Part shown: positions 50,906-62,751 of the stretch, piece by piece
How positions within the stretch are numbered: position 1 is the stretch's first letter
How the letters are laid out: every line of letters begins with the position of its first letter
From: Cordylochernes scorpioides
Lineage: Eukaryota; Arthropoda; Arachnida; Pseudoscorpiones; Chernetidae
NCBI GenBank assembly: GCA_030710605.1
Contig: CP092876.1
Span: 63,240,115-63,304,114 of the forward strand
Direction: 5' to 3'
DNA length: 64,000 nt
Notes under the pieces: model-generated
Databases searched by the model: none
What the model saw: only the letters and a program-made list of their open reading frames with translations
What the model was told of the DNA's origin: nothing
Translations under genes and position numbers: made by a program

Positions 50906-51219
50906 AATGTATCCCCTAAAAAAATCATTTTTAAATCGACCTTTTGCGTTGAAAAACGTGGTAGTAAAATCATTTTGTATTATTTTTTGCGCAAAATTTC
51001 TAAAGTTGGGGGGGGGGGGATACAGAGAATATTCCTTATGCTATTTCTTCTAATGAGCAAAAAGCGATAAACTAAACATAAGGGGTAAAATTGTGTATAC
51101 CAGTGCTATTCGAGAAGTTATAACATTTTGGCCTGCGCGACATAATATAAAATGTAGGCAAATGACAAACAAAAAAATTACTGTTCAAAGAAAAAAAGAG
51201 TCAAGATGTGAGGACAGCA
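50906..51219. other. Non-coding segment
   Basis: No gene seen. A G-run (GGGGGGGGG) is at about 51009. It belongs to the long-TIR transposon's 3' side. Confidence 0.4.
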
Positions 51220-52412
51220 TTTATTATTCCCATACCCCAAAACAAAGAGCTGCAAAATATAACACATGAGGTAACTGCCTTCTCTCTTGTATTAGGTCAC
51301 AATCCTTGCTCAATGTGGCCCTCTTTATTCTCAAACACCGCCTGCAGACGATAGATGACAGAATGGTCAAAATTAAATAGTTGAAATTTATAAAACGTGC
51401 CATCTGAGAGAAGCCTTCAACTTGGCCAATGTGGTAGGCCGGCATCGATAAAAACGCGACTTAATGTACCCCCATAACCGAAATTGTAAGGCGTCAAGTC
51501 TGGTGATATTGGAGGCCACTGGTATATAAAGTGGCGACTTATCAACGAATTTCACCGAACGTATCCTTCAGCAATTGTTTGGCACCGCGGAAGATATGAG
51601 GAGGTCCTCCATCTTGCATGAATGTTATTTCGCTTAGTGCTTGTCTGTCTTGCAATATATGGGAATAACATTTTCTCTCAAAAGTTGAACATAACGTTCA
51701 CCAACAGTTACAAAAACGGTTTTAAAAGTTCTTCCATTGATTTTTTCAAAGAAAAATGGCCCAATAATAAAAGAAGATGTGAACCCACACAAAACTGTAA
51801 CTCTGTGCAGATAAAGTTGTATTTCTGTAAAAATCCAAGGGTTTTCTGTTGCCCAAATGAGGCAGTTTTGAATGTTAAATTCTCCCTTCAGTTAAAAGTG
51901 AGCATCATCTGTCCACAGAACATTCGACAGCCAGTTTTCATTTAATATCAATTTGCCGGAAAACCCATGCAGCGAATTCTTGACGCTTCTCAAAATCGCT
52001 GACTTTCAACTCGTGAAAACTTTGAATTTTGTTAGGGTATTTTTATAGAAAAATTCTAAATGTGTGTTCTCTCTAAACTGTTCCATACGAAATCCCCGTT
52101 TGTCGAGAAACTTGTCTAGCACTTACTTCTCCATACGTGGATAACGTTTCATTAGCTTCAGCATTCTGCAAAACCGTAACAGCCACTGACTTGCATGTCG
52201 ATGGTCTTCCACTCCGAGGTTTTGCTTCCAGAGATCCAGTTTCCTCAAAACTTTTAATCAATCGCTTTAGAGAGTAGCAACTCATTGGTCCTTTACCGCT
52301 TCGAATATCTTTAAAGGAACGAAACGCTCGTAAAGCTTCAGTGGTAGATTCTGAATCACAATTTAAAAAAATAATCAAGAGTGCTTTATATCCTGTAGTG
52401 ACGGCATTCCAG
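51220..52412 (-). pseudogene. Tc1/mariner-superfamily transposase, heavily decayed
   Basis: From 52412 leftward: an HTH segment (SLKRLIKSFEETGSLEAKPR, RQVSRQTGISYGTV, to 52073), then in alternating frames WTDDAHF, NCLIWATENPWIF, IIGPFFFEKINGRTF and FMQDGGPPHI. A final LWGYIKSRF and TLAKLKASLR follow. The order and the D-bearing TDDAHF and QDGGPPH blocks match the DDE_3-type transposases of this superfamily. Many frameshifts and stops are present. The LINE inserted just before the start of the coding part at 52413. Confidence 0.75.
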
Positions 52413-52639
52413 GGGGAAGGGGAGAAGTCCGACCACACCTCCTTGCGGTCCCCCCTGGACCCTTTGAATATTTGACCAAATTCTGGTTCGTTTCCAAGAT
52501 GACTAACGTTGCAACGGCACCCATTTTCAAATGAAGAGCAAAACTGATATCTCCAGTAATGCTACCGCGTCCGGGGTAACCGCCGCGTCAGAAGCTGCAG
52601 CTCGAGCTCATGATGAGAAATCTACTACGAGGACACAAT

Positions 52640-53399
52640 TCAATCTACTACAACTCAATATAAATCCAATCCAATAAAATATAATCCAGAGGAAAATAAA
52701 GAGCTGACTTGTCTTCTCTGTGACAACAATGTACATATTACTTGTCCTCAGGAGACAAAATTGAATCAGAATCTGAGATTCAATATCAAAGATTATACAA
52801 CACTACGAAAGGAAAGACCGGGAAAATTCGGAGGAGGACTTGCCGTTTTGATTAAAACTCTAGAAATCAAATTTAAGGAAATCGCCTATAATCAGAGTAA
52901 GCCTAGAGAAAGCACGACAGAAGCTCAGGCAATAGAAATCTATCTTACAGATAAAACAATTCCAATCATAAATGTTTATCACCACGATAATACTAGCATC
53001 AATACTGGCCTGATAGAGACATTAAGTGAAGCGTCTTCGGATATCGCAATCATACTTGGTGATTTTAACGCCGAAAGACCAACTTGGGGATCACCTGTCC
53101 AAGATAACAAAGGTGAGCAGGTTGAGGACATGCTAACCGACCTCGACCTTACACCGTTAAATAACGAAAATAACACCTATCTATCCAAGTCCACAGGCAC
53201 AGAATCCCCAATAGACATCACAGCGATAAAATACAACATCGCACCCACAACACAATGGAAAATTCTGAAAAGTGCAATCAGTGACCACAAACCAATTTTA
53301 ACAACCCTAAAATTCAAAATTGAGAATTTCCAACAGAATAAAAGAACACTGGAAAAAAATTCACAGAAAAGCTTGAAGAACTGTGCAACGAAGAATTAA
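52640..53399 (+). pseudogene. LINE endonuclease (EEP fold)
   Basis: CPQETKLNQNLRF, FGGGLAVLIK, IILGDFNAERPTWGS, GTESPIDITAI and SDHKPIL are the ordered EEP endonuclease motifs (catalytic QE, GDFN and SDH). A 212-codon frame from 52761 to 53399 is uninterrupted. The N-terminal piece before 52761 lacks a clean start and has stops, so target nicking by this copy is unlikely. Confidence 0.88.
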
Positions 53400-53756
53400 A
53401 TCACAGAACGATTGACAAAAAATTGGAAAAATTATCTTCGAACATATCCAAACTGCAAAAGTATAGACACCTAGAGGTAGACGTAAAGACCTGTGAATAC
53501 TTTACTGGAAGGACCAAAATATCGAGGCAATGATTGCATAAATCATAAAGGAACTCATTGAAATTAGTCACAAAATAGAACAAGAAATTTGGATATTCAA
53601 ACAAGAGAGAGAAAAATGGGGAGAATTCTGCGAAAAAAAATGGATCCAAAAAAAGGAAAGCCATCACTGGAAAATAATTAGTGTTATAAAACAATCAAAA
53701 CCAACACTAATCCTCCAATACTCTAACCGATATGAATAGCGAGAACGAACAAACAG

Positions 53757-54559
53757 ATGGCTGAAATAATTGCTGAATATCTTTCAAGCACTTCCAGACT
53801 CAGCTATACGAATGAAGGCAGGACTCTAAAAAATAATGTAAACAGGTTAGCTAAACAAGCAAGAAATTACCATCAACAAGATATTTACTCGAGAGACTTC
53901 TCACTGAATGAGCTAAACTCATCAATAGGAAAGTTAAATCCAAGATGTCAACTGGAGATGCTCTAATCTTTGGTCAAATGATTGAACACTTTGGAGACGA
54001 AGCTAAAAATCAACTCCTACGAATACTGAAGATTTCATGGCAAACTGGTAAACTACCAAAGAATTGGAAGATATCAATTATATTGCCAATACTGAAACCA
54101 AACAAAGATGTCAAGGAATGCAAGAACTATCGGCCAATTGCTCTTACCAGCATACTTTGTAAAATAACAGAATGAATTATCCACTCTAGGCTCATAGTCT
54201 GGCTCACTAACAATAATAAAATAAACTTCTACCAAACTGCTTAAAGATCCAGACACTGTACAACTGATAAACTGTTCTACTTCTGTCAATCAATAATAGA
54301 TTTCTAGGAAAAACCGCCAAAGAAGACAACGGCCGTATTCCTGGATATGACCTCAGCTTTTGATCGAGTGTAGAAAAAATTTGAAAGGCTGCACTACATC
54401 GGAGTAAGAGGAAAAAACTTAATCTGGATTGCAGACTTCTTAAGGGGAAGAAGGATAAAGGTTCGGGTCAATGGAACATTTTCCAAGGACCGAAGAACAT
54501 GGGGTGGTGTACCTCAGGGATCTGTTCTCAGTCCTCTACTCTTCTCGCTATATATTAAC
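53757..54559 (+). pseudogene. LINE reverse transcriptase, N-terminal half
   Basis: RDFSLNELNSSIGKLNP leads, after a frameshift near 53940, into STGDALIFGQMIEHFG, LPKNWKISIILPILKPNKD and KNYRPIALTSILCKITE, then a stop at 54173. A degraded finger/palm segment follows, then WGGVPQGSVLSPLLFSLYIN (54500-54559). The Gypsy remnant interrupts immediately after this motif. The block A aspartate region (AFDRV near 54358) sits among stops. Confidence 0.85.
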
Positions 54560-54698
54560 TGTTGTTTATGTAAATAGATTAATATTATTTGTATTATTTA
54601 AAGCCTCATTATGTAAAAATATATGTATATATAAATTGGACATTTGTTGTTGGCCATGGTTAAGTTTGAGCTCTCTTACGTCTAATTACGACACAACA
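54560..54698 (+). repeat. 5' LTR of the Gypsy remnant
   Basis: 139 bp, ending ACGACACAACA. Shares TTGGACATTTGTTGTTGGCC with the 3' LTR. Confidence 0.88.
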
Positions 54699-54859
54699 AA
54701 AGTGGCGACGAGGATGCGCGATCTACAGAGCCAGTAAAAAGCTGAGGAAAGCGGTGTTTATGCAAGTATAACAACTACATCTTTTAAACTATCTGGATCA
54801 AGAAAACGAAGGAATAGAAATTATCAGCATGACAAGTTTAAAGTTAATATTACCTTTTA

Positions 54860-55956
54860 GATGATAATTCCAATGTTGACGCATTGTCACGTCTTCCTTT
54901 AGAATCGAGTGTCAGGGAGTCTCTTGATGAAGACCAGGTACTTCTTCTCAGGAAGTTGAATGAGGTACCGTTCTCTTTTATGGAGGTGGCATATGAGACG
55001 CCCCAAGATAAAATACTGTGTATAGTATTAAGGAATGTTAGAGAAGGCAACTGTGTGGAAATTCACAAGGGTACCGAGAGAAAACCCACTACCTCCTCAT
55101 TATAAGATCAATGAGGAATTAAGTTTGGAGTTTGGTTGTCTTCAATGGCGTGAAAGAGTGGTAATTCCCCAAAAATTAAGATCTTTAATTTCAAATGACT
55201 TGCATGAAATACACATGGGGATTGTTAAAATGAAGATGATTGCCAGACGGTATTTTCTGGTGGCCAGGCATTGACAGTAACATCGAGGAGTTAACTAGAG
55301 AATGTAGAGTATGCCAAGAATCGGCAAGCATGCCCCCGGCTACCATCTCGGAATGGACTTGGCCCGAAAAACCGTGGCATCGACGTCATCTTGATCTAGC
55401 GGGTCCGTTCATGGGAGGAATGTTTTTGGTTCTCGTGGACGCATATTCAAAGTGGATAGACATTTTTATCATCAAAGATATTACCAGCAAAACGATTATA
55501 AATCATCTTAGAGAAAATTTTGCCAGATTTGGATTGCCCTAATTTTTGGTTACAGATAACGGAAGACAGTTTGTCTCCGGTGAATTCGAGCAATTTACCA
55601 AAATGAATGGTATACGGCACATTAGGACCAGTCCGTATAATCCTAGTACAAATGGTTTAGCTGAGAGATATGTAAGAGAGTTTAAAAACCTTTTGAGAAA
55701 GAATAATGGGAAGGATGATTTAGAGACGAATCTACAAAGATTCCTATTTGCTCATAGAGCATTCCCCCAAAGTGTAATAGAGGAATTCCCCCGCGGAACT
55801 GCTAATGAAGAGAAATTTAAGATCAAGATTCTCGAATTTAATACCAAAATGGGAAATCCGCGAGGGGTATTTCATGAGGCCATAAGAAGGCAGGAGCAGT
55901 TTACTACAGGTTGCGAGGTTTATTTCCGCAACTATGCAACTGGACCTAAACGGTAA
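54860..55956 (+). pseudogene. Gypsy integrase remnant
   Basis: Begins with the tail of the RNase H/connection region (ALSRLPLESSVRESLDED), then a frameshift. The zinc domain (DLHEIHMG...CRVCQ) follows, after another frameshift near 55257. Core Asp 1 is in RHLDLAGPF. TAA at 55540-55542 precedes LVTDNGRQFVSG (core Asp 2), then NGLAERYVREFKN (core Glu). The frame ends at 55956. Three lesions, but all three catalytic acids survive. The region after it (to 56340) has a low-complexity Cys/Pro-rich frame of no clear meaning. Confidence 0.88.
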
Positions 55957-56354
55957 AAAGGTACCATTTTGAAATTATTGAGCTACCGTCACTACCTTAT
56001 AAGTGGTGAGGGCGTCGTGTATAAGAGGCATATCAATCAATTGCGACCTGTGAGAAAGAAACAAGTGGAGACAAGAAATTTGATACTTCCTCGAACATCA
56101 GGAGAGAAGCCTGTAGGTGGAAGTCAGAAATAAAGTAAATAGGAGGTTCCAGAGGTTACATCAGCAAACAAGGAGGAGACTGCTTCTGTGCACGTACCCT
56201 CTTGCAATCCTAGATCAGGGCCTGTTGCTATGCACGTGCCCTCTTGCACTCCTAAACCGGAGCCTGCCGCTGTGCAAGTGCCCGTCCGCAGTCCTAGACC
56301 TCAGAGAGCCAGGAAACCCCCAGACCGACTGGAGTATTATTAAGGGGGGATATG

Positions 56355-56524
56355 TGTTGTGTATGTAAATAGATGAAGACTATTTGCATTCTTTAAAGTC
56401 TTATTATGTAAGAATATATGTGTATATATATTGGACATTTTTTGTTGGCCAAACGAAAAGAATAATAGCTGAAAAAGAGTCATGGTCAAGTTTGAGTTGT
56501 TGTACATCTAATTACGACACAACC
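56355..56524 (+). repeat. 3' LTR of the Gypsy remnant
   Basis: 170 bp, TGTTGTGTATG to ACGACACAACC, followed by TTAAC. Confidence 0.88.
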
Positions 56525-56529
56525 TTAAC

Positions 56530-57310
56530 AACATCCATCCTCACTGAAGACACAAAAGTTGCCTGTTGTGGAGATTATATAGCCATATGGCACACAAGTA
56601 GCAGTATAGAAATATCAGAAAAATACTGAACACATCAATGAGAGGACTGGAGAAGTGGGCAATGAAACTCAAAATGACAATAAACCCAAAAAACACAAAC
56701 CTATAGGTCTCCTTCACTGACAGGAAAAAAGGCATGAATTTAACTCCAAAATAAGCATAAACAACCATATAATTGATAAAATTAGATCTCCAAATTACCT
56801 AGGTGTGATACTTGATGAGGAATTGCGATTTACAGAACACATAATTAGCACCTCAAATAGAGCTACCAGAAACCTAAACATTCTGAGATGGCTATGTGGA
56901 ACAAATTGGGGAGCAAAACCCAAAATTCTCAGAACAACATATATCACCTTAATAAGGCCAATAATGGAATATGCAACACCTGTTTGGGCTCCCTCAAGTT
57001 CATCCCTAAAAAGAAGACTAGACAGTGTTCAAGCAAAAGCGGCCAAATTAATCACTGGTTATGTTTCAAATACCAACAATTAGAAAATTTAGAGAGAATG
57101 TGGTCTAGACCTACTTGAAGGCAGAAGACAATTAAAAACAATAAAATTCACCAATAGCTTAAAAACTAAAGAAACCGAACACATATCCAATAGAACCTAT
57201 TTAAACTGGACACAAAAAGAAAGGCTCAAAAGATCTTCAACACTTCAGTACGACAACAATATTAGAAAGAGCATAAATATGAAACATAATTAATTTCAAA
57301 TTCGAGAATA
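56530..57310 (+). pseudogene. LINE reverse transcriptase, C-terminal half
   Basis: Resumes the frame broken at 54559. The catalytic YADD-type box reads CGDYIAIW (about 56565), so the second Asp is replaced by Tyr. GLEKWAMKLKMTINPKNTNL is followed by a stop. LGVILDEELRFTEHII (from about 56800) and RPIMEYATPVWAPSS run to a stop at 57083, with thumb-region scraps to 57310. Catalytically dead even apart from the stops. Confidence 0.85.
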
Positions 57311-57419
57311 ACCAATATTTCCTACCCCATTGCCATCAAATGTAATCATCAATCTTAACCTGAATGAACCCTGCAATAAAAAAAAGATAACAAAAAATAC
57401 TTAAAAAGAAAGGACTTGA

Positions 57420-57870
57420 CACAATTGGTTTATGCGATCAGATAAATTATTTAACAGCATATACAGATGGATCATCAGACCTTACCATAAATAATGGAGG
57501 GGCTGGAATTAACATAATACTGCAAGATGGAACATACATCAAAATCAAAGAAGGAGCAAGAAAGATTTCGTCAAACTTAACTTGTGAACTGACAGCTATC
57601 TGGAAAGCTCTTGATGTAGCCTTAACCAACCATCCCTGCATCAAGCAGAAGGAATTATTATATACCGTACAATGACTTCATATCCAATCTAGAAGCAATT
57701 CAGAAGGGCAATACTAAAATCACACAGAAAATACATTCATTACCTACTCAACTGATATCATTGGAGAATAACTGCATTCTACAATGGATTCCTGCCAGTG
57801 TTTGGATCGGGGGTAATGAAATGGCAGTTGAATTTGCAAAGGAAGCCAGAAAGTTGATCCAAAGGAAATA
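57420..57870 (+). pseudogene. LINE RNase H domain
   Basis: YTDGSSDL with GGAGI, CELTAIWKALDVAL and, after a stop and frameshift, LQWIPASVWIGGNEMAVEFA. The last motif is the WIPSHVGIxGNExAD block with its His and Asp substituted. Ribonuclease H would remove the RNA strand in target-primed reverse transcription; this copy lacks key residues. Confidence 0.8.
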
Positions 57871-58029
57871 ACAAATGTCATTATTTGACGCTAATGCTTT
57901 TGCAAAATACAAGATAATTAAACAAAAATAAGAAAAGATCAAAATGTGAAATAAACTCCGAGAAAAAAATGAAAAAACTATAACAAGATTTAGAACAAAA
58001 CATTATAAAGGATGACAATACATCCAGAT

Positions 58030-58242
58030 GGCACAAGAACCTATAGAACCTGCAACAACTGTCCTGGTGTGGAACTAACACCTACCCACATATTCTCATG
58101 CCCGCAGCCTTGTAGAAAATTGACATAGACCCAGAGCAGCTGCTTTACACACCCAAGATAGTGGACAATGCTGCTGCTGCTGTGATAGAGAGAGATGCAT
58201 AGAGACATCTGAGGCTCTTTATTGGACACGACAAAAACAACA
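58030..58242 (+). pseudogene. LINE C-terminal Cys/His motif and 3' end
   Basis: RTCNNCPGVELTPTHIFSCP (C-x2-C-x8-H-x4-C) lies near 58050-58110, then stops and the short 3' tail. Confidence 0.7.
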
Positions 58243-58426
58243 ACGGCATTCCAGAGTAAAATAAATCATCAGAGATAGATAAATATTTTTCAAATGAATT
58301 AAAATAAATATAATCGATACTGAGAGAGAGTTGAATTTAAAAAATTAGAAATTTATTATTTTAGAAATTTAAATAGCTGAGAAGATTCCAGCAAACCGCA
58401 TTTAAAATATCAGGGTTTTTTTTTTT

Positions 58427-58820
58427 GCTACATGTTTTAATTTGCATATACCTATTTTACATATCTCAGATTGTATTTAAAAATCGTTAGCCATTTCTTC
58501 TAAATTTTGGCGAAATGGTGTTTTATTAATTTATCATTTGATATTATTAGGGTTCTTTCCTGGTATTCAAAAGGAAAAAATACGTGTCGTTCAGTTATAT
58601 TTTTCAATTTCTCAAACAATTTGGCCGCTGAATCGCTGATTCTGGTAGAGCGCCATCTAGCGAATAAAGTTGTAACTAAAATCAATTTCGAATTTTTCAT
58701 TATTTGCCATAAAAAATCCCATTGCATCCTGAACACAATGGTGTTTACCGCATCGCTCTAGCGCAAATATTCGCGGAGTTATTAATTTTTAAAGTTGTGC
58801 GGGACTTTTGGATCACCCTG
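58427..58820 (-). repeat. Right long terminal inverted repeat
   Basis: Complement of 49570-49970, with scattered substitutions. Ends GATCACCCTG before TA. Confidence 0.9.
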
Positions 58821-58825
58821 TATAT

Positions 58826-59250
58826 ATAAGCTTTAATAAAAATATTTAAAAACATTTTCATTATATACAAATAATGAAATATTTATAACAATAGTAACAT
58901 ATATTTTTATTTGAAGGATTTTAAAAAATATTTCTCACTATTTCAGAGTAAATATGCAAATTAGAATATTAGACCGTTCTAAGTGTAGAGATACATTGAA
59001 AAAATTAAATCTGCATTTAAAATAAACTGTGGCATATTCCATGTAAATAATTCTACTAACTATTTAACTTCTCGTTTTTAAATGGTATATACTGTATAAA
59101 GAGGAAGTTTGTTTATTAATATATTTACTTTATTATAATATTCGATTAGAAAATGAATAAATTAACTTCAAAACCTGTAGAAGAATATATAATGTATATT
59201 ATTCAGCATTTAACTATAGGAAACTCTACGAAAGTATTTCAATCAAGCTT
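58826..59250 (-). repeat. Displaced 5' flank of gene copy E
   Basis: AATATATGTTACTATTGTTA-type text, TATGCAAATTAGAATATT, GACCGTTCTA and ATAAAGAGGAAG reproduce the upstream flanks of copies A and C. It lies 12.6 kb from gene E because of the 46269-58820 insertions. Around 59175-59225 (TATTCAGCATTTAACTATAGG) it shows the site without the foldback present in copy A's flank. Confidence 0.75.
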
Positions 59251-60480
59251 AAATAAAAAAAATATCGATGTTTGAAAAAAATAATGAAATATATTTAATA
59301 TTTTTTTTATCGAAAACTCAAATAAATTTGATAAAGAATTGCAATAAGTATATAATTTTAATTATGTCCTTTGAAGAACGATATTCGAGAGATATGTTTC
59401 TCAACTGGTCTAACCATAAATGTGGTTTATATGTGTAGGTAGGCCAGTTCTTGAAGATTTTCTCTTTCAAGATCGTACGCTATACAACATAATATATCAT
59501 ACATTTGATGCTATTTAGTTCAAAAATTGAGTTTAGAAAAATACTTTAGTAAATTTTAGTATCCATATCTTTAGTATTCAAAATTATTTGAATTATAAAG
59601 GTATTTAACGCTATTCAAATGAGTGGAAGATTTATTACTATATGGATACCTAATTGGTGAATACTTGCCTCTATGAGAAGTTATTAGACGCAAATCTTTA
59701 AGAGGTAATATATATGATGTATATAGTTGTTTATTTTTTTGCATAATGTTTCATTTATAAATTAATCTCAAAATATAGTCTGTGAAAATAAATATATTGG
59801 ACCGGTGACAAAAACAAAACTGAAAATAGATGGCTTAATGTTATGTAGTTATGATAAATAATTAATTGTGATGGTTATGTAATTTTGATCTTCTTGAATA
59901 AAATTTATAACGTTTAAATGAGTTTTAAACTTTAATAACAAGCACAAAACAATATATACACGTGAAAATTATAATCTCAAACCGAAAACAATCGGTAAAT
60001 AACCCTTTATATATAGCTAGTGTGATTATTTTAAACTCTCAATAACATATTCATATTTCACTAAAGTATCCATGGTAGAAGCCATTGAACCAAATAGAAT
60101 GAACATTTTTAGACTCAATAGAACAACAAAAAGCCTTTGCAAAGTTGAGAAGCGGCTGCATAAAAACTTTGATATGCTAAAAAATAAGTGAAATATATTT
60201 TAAAATCATCTCAAGTTGAATACTTGAAACACTTCCACTTATTATATTGTAAATAGATCCGATATACCGTATAGCCTTTCTCCAGGCTATCGCCATTCGC
60301 AAGGAACTAGAAGAAATAGAAACTACTCATTCTTTTGTGAAATTGGTGATCATTTCCGCTACCTAGCAGAATTGAAGTCATTAGAGTAACATTTATATTC
60401 CCATTCTCCCCCCTTATTCAGTTCTAATTTTTCATTAATAATCTTTCTAATTAAATTATTTTATATAATATACCCGATTA
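59251..60480. other. AT-rich DNA without recognised features
   Basis: Six-frame reading gives only short frames. No repeat shared with the rest of the window was noticed. It is the longest stretch that looks single-copy here. Confidence 0.4.
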
Positions 60481-60481
60481 A

Positions 60482-61293
60482 TCCTTTCCTTTCTATCTAT
60501 AAAAGTGAAATCCAAAATCGAAGTTTGTTATCGCGTTGCGCAAAATCTACAGAATCAATCATTATAAAATTTAGCATTTAGGTAGCTGAAGATTTCGTTT
60601 AACATATAGGCTATTAAAAAAAACTAAATCGGTAATGTGATTAAAAAAAAGCGACCCCAAAAAGCGTTAGTTCCAGCCTTTTAACCCTTGGCGCAGCACT
60701 GGTCGCGACGATAAATGAATTTTTTGCTGATTAATAATTTTACACGTAGTTTGTTTACATGATGAATGTTTTATAAAGGTAAGAATATCTAATCGCCGTG
60801 AAACCTTAGGAAGTTATATATATTTACTATACTACTGGGAAGGTTTCTGGTTTGAATTTGATTTGATATAAATATTCGTTGCAATTTTATTTGCAAATTT
60901 TCTACTTTCACTCGAAAGCAGCGCCTCTTGCAGCATCTGGTGAGATTACATTTATAAATTGTAAAAAATGCTAAAATGTGTTGCAAGTATAATAAATTTA
61001 ATATTTAATTTGAAGGATTAGTAATATACTATTCCAATGACGCGCGTTGTAAAAAAAATAGCAAATCAATATTAATATATATTTTAAAAATATATGTTAT
61101 TTAAAATTTAATAAATGTTTTCAAAATATTATGTTTTTAAAAAATATATTTAAACGCCTATATCAATATTTATATGCTTTTATAAATCTATATATAGGTG
61201 AATTGGATGTTTTCTAGAAGCGTTTTAAAAAAATGTTCGATAGACAAACTTTTACTCAGGTAAAAACCGGGCGAAGCCGGGTACATTGGCTAA
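60482..61293 (+). mobile_element. Non-autonomous Helitron without tRNA, copy 4
   Basis: Starts TCCTTTCC after A and follows the 29580/31259 copies (AGCGTTAGTTCCAG; CACTGGTCGCGACGATAAAT). It ends ACCGGGCGAAGCCGGGT, ten or so bases, then CTAA, matching CTRR less well than CTAG. The sequence reads through the tRNA position without an insert, as at 31.5 kb. Confidence 0.75.
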
Positions 61294-61333
61294 ATACAGT
61301 TATTTACAAATGGTCGCTTGTGGCAAGATACTA

Positions 61334-62751
61334 CACTGCGTGACATTGAAAATGGAACACCAAGAAATAGTGGCCAGAAAATTATGCAAATTTCAGGGTA
61401 GACGCGCCTAAACGAGTTATGCAAATGATGTAAAATGCGCAGCTCTCGTGCGCACATGGAGTAAGATATAAGGGAAGTAACTGGAAAGAAAGGACAGTAT
61501 TCGTTGTGTTATTTCTTCAAGGAAAATCATGGTATAAATTTTTTTCTTGTGTCAAAAGACACGTGTAATAACAGAGAATGCCAGGTCATCGTAAACGGAG
61601 GCAGTTCAAGCAGACAGACGCTTTTACGAGGGGCATGGTGATCGGACTGAAAAAGGCAGGTTGGTCCATACGTCAAATCGCAGCTGATACACACCTTGGT
61701 GCGTCCACGGTGCACCGACTGTGGAGAAGATGGTTGGAACAAGGAAATGTGGCAATTTATAGGAATGCCGGTGCAACCAGAGTGACGTCAGCACGTGTGG
61801 ATCGGCGTATCCTTCGACAAGCAGTGGCGGCCCCACAAGCCACTTGTACCGCCATCCTGCAACATGTGCAAGACACCCTAGATCATTCCATCTCGACCAG
61901 AACCATTTCCCGTCGATTGAATGTTAATGGCTTGCACTCATGCCGTCCGCTAAGAAGACTGCCATTGACCCCACCGAATAGGCGCCAACGTTTGGAATGG
62001 TGCAGGGCTAGATCGACGTGGATGACGGAATGGCACAGGGTCGTGTTCTCAAATGAGTCGCGTTTCTGCTTGTCCAGTGATAGTCGCCGTGTACGCGTGT
62101 GGCGTCGACGTGGAGAAAGGTCCAATCCGGCAGCAATTGTGGAACGCCCCACCGTGCGACAACGTGGAATCATGGTTTGGGGCGCAATCGCGTATGATTC
62201 CAGGTCACCTTTACTTCGTAATCAGGGAACTATGACGGCCCAACGATACGTTGATGATGTGCTGCGACCGGTGACACTCCCCTATCTTCAGGGGGTACCC
62301 AATGCCCTTTATCAGCAGGATAACGCCCGACCGCACACTGCTCGCATTAGCCAACAAGCTCTGCAAGATGTACAGATGCTTCCCTGGCCACCGTACTCTC
62401 CTGATCTCTCACCAATAGAGCACGTCTGGGACATCATTGGGCGCCGTTTGCATGCCTTGCCACAGCCGCGTTCAGAAGACGAACTGTGGCAAATGGTTGA
62501 GAGGGAATGGAGAGCCATCCCTCAGGACGCCATCCATACTCTGATTGACTCTCTACCTAGACGTGTTGCTGCGTGCATCGCCGTCCGCGGTGGTCCTACT
62601 TGCTACTTAGCCGACGCCGTTCTCGCTCTGTATTATGACTATCATTTTGAAATAAAGATCACTTATTGTTCGTCCCTGTCTCTATGTCTGCCAAGTTTCA
62701 TCACTTTCTGGCCACTATTTCTTGGTGTTCCATTTTCAATGTCACGCAGTG
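61334..62751 (+). mobile_element. Tc1-like DNA transposon
   Basis: Inverted repeats of ~48 bp begin CACTGCGTGACATTGAAAAT at 61334 and end with the complement at 62751, and TA flanks both sides. The target text (GGCAAGATACTATTCC at 34.05 kb) shows the empty site. The 1,418-bp element carries one transposase frame without stops. Confidence 0.95.

Larger units (their letters stand above)
54560..56524 (+). mobile_element. Gypsy retrotransposon with large internal deletion
   Basis: LTRs 54560-54698 and 56355-56524 (TGTTGTTTATGTAAATAG/TGTTGTGTATGTAAATAG starts, ACGACACAAC ends; the 5' one lacks ~30 bp) are flanked by a TTAAC target duplication (54555-54559, 56525-56529). A primer-like TGGCGACGAGGATG follows the 5' LTR and a G-rich tract precedes the 3' LTR. 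Gag, protease and RT are deleted; only integrase and its flanks remain. Confidence 0.9.
52413..58242 (+). mobile_element. Near full-length LINE with RNase H, split by a Gypsy remnant
   Basis: A 12-bp target duplication (ACGGCATTCCAG, 52401-52412 and 58243-58254) bounds it. Order on the plus strand: GC-rich 5' region, endonuclease, reverse transcriptase, RNase H, C-terminal Cys/His motif, short 3' tail (ACAAAAACAACAAC). RNase H after RT places it in the I/LOA/Outcast-type groups rather than plain Jockey. A Gypsy remnant (54560-56524) interrupts the RT. All frames carry lesions. Confidence 0.85.
49570..58820. mobile_element. Tc1/mariner-like element with ~400-bp inverted repeats, expanded by nested insertions
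   Basis: CAGGGTGATCCAAAAGTCCC at 49570 and its complement ending at 58820 are flanked by TA. Inverted similarity continues inward for roughly 400 bp (to about 49970 and from about 58427). The sequence outside 58820 is copy E's upstream flank. Removing the LINE (52413-58242) leaves ~3.4 kb with one decayed transposase on the minus strand, plausible for a single transposon. The long arms also hold mirrored 84-codon frames that are not genes. Confidence 0.85.

Noticed and set aside
56117..56368. Cys/Leu/Pro-rich frame at the end of the Gypsy remnant
   Set aside because: Local tandem repeats of ~60 bp give a low-complexity frame; no family motif.
49629..58761. Two near-identical 84-codon frames (MAKWCFINLSFD...) at 49.63-49.88 and 58.51-58.76 kb
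   Set aside because: They are the two arms of the long terminal inverted repeat, not a duplicated gene.
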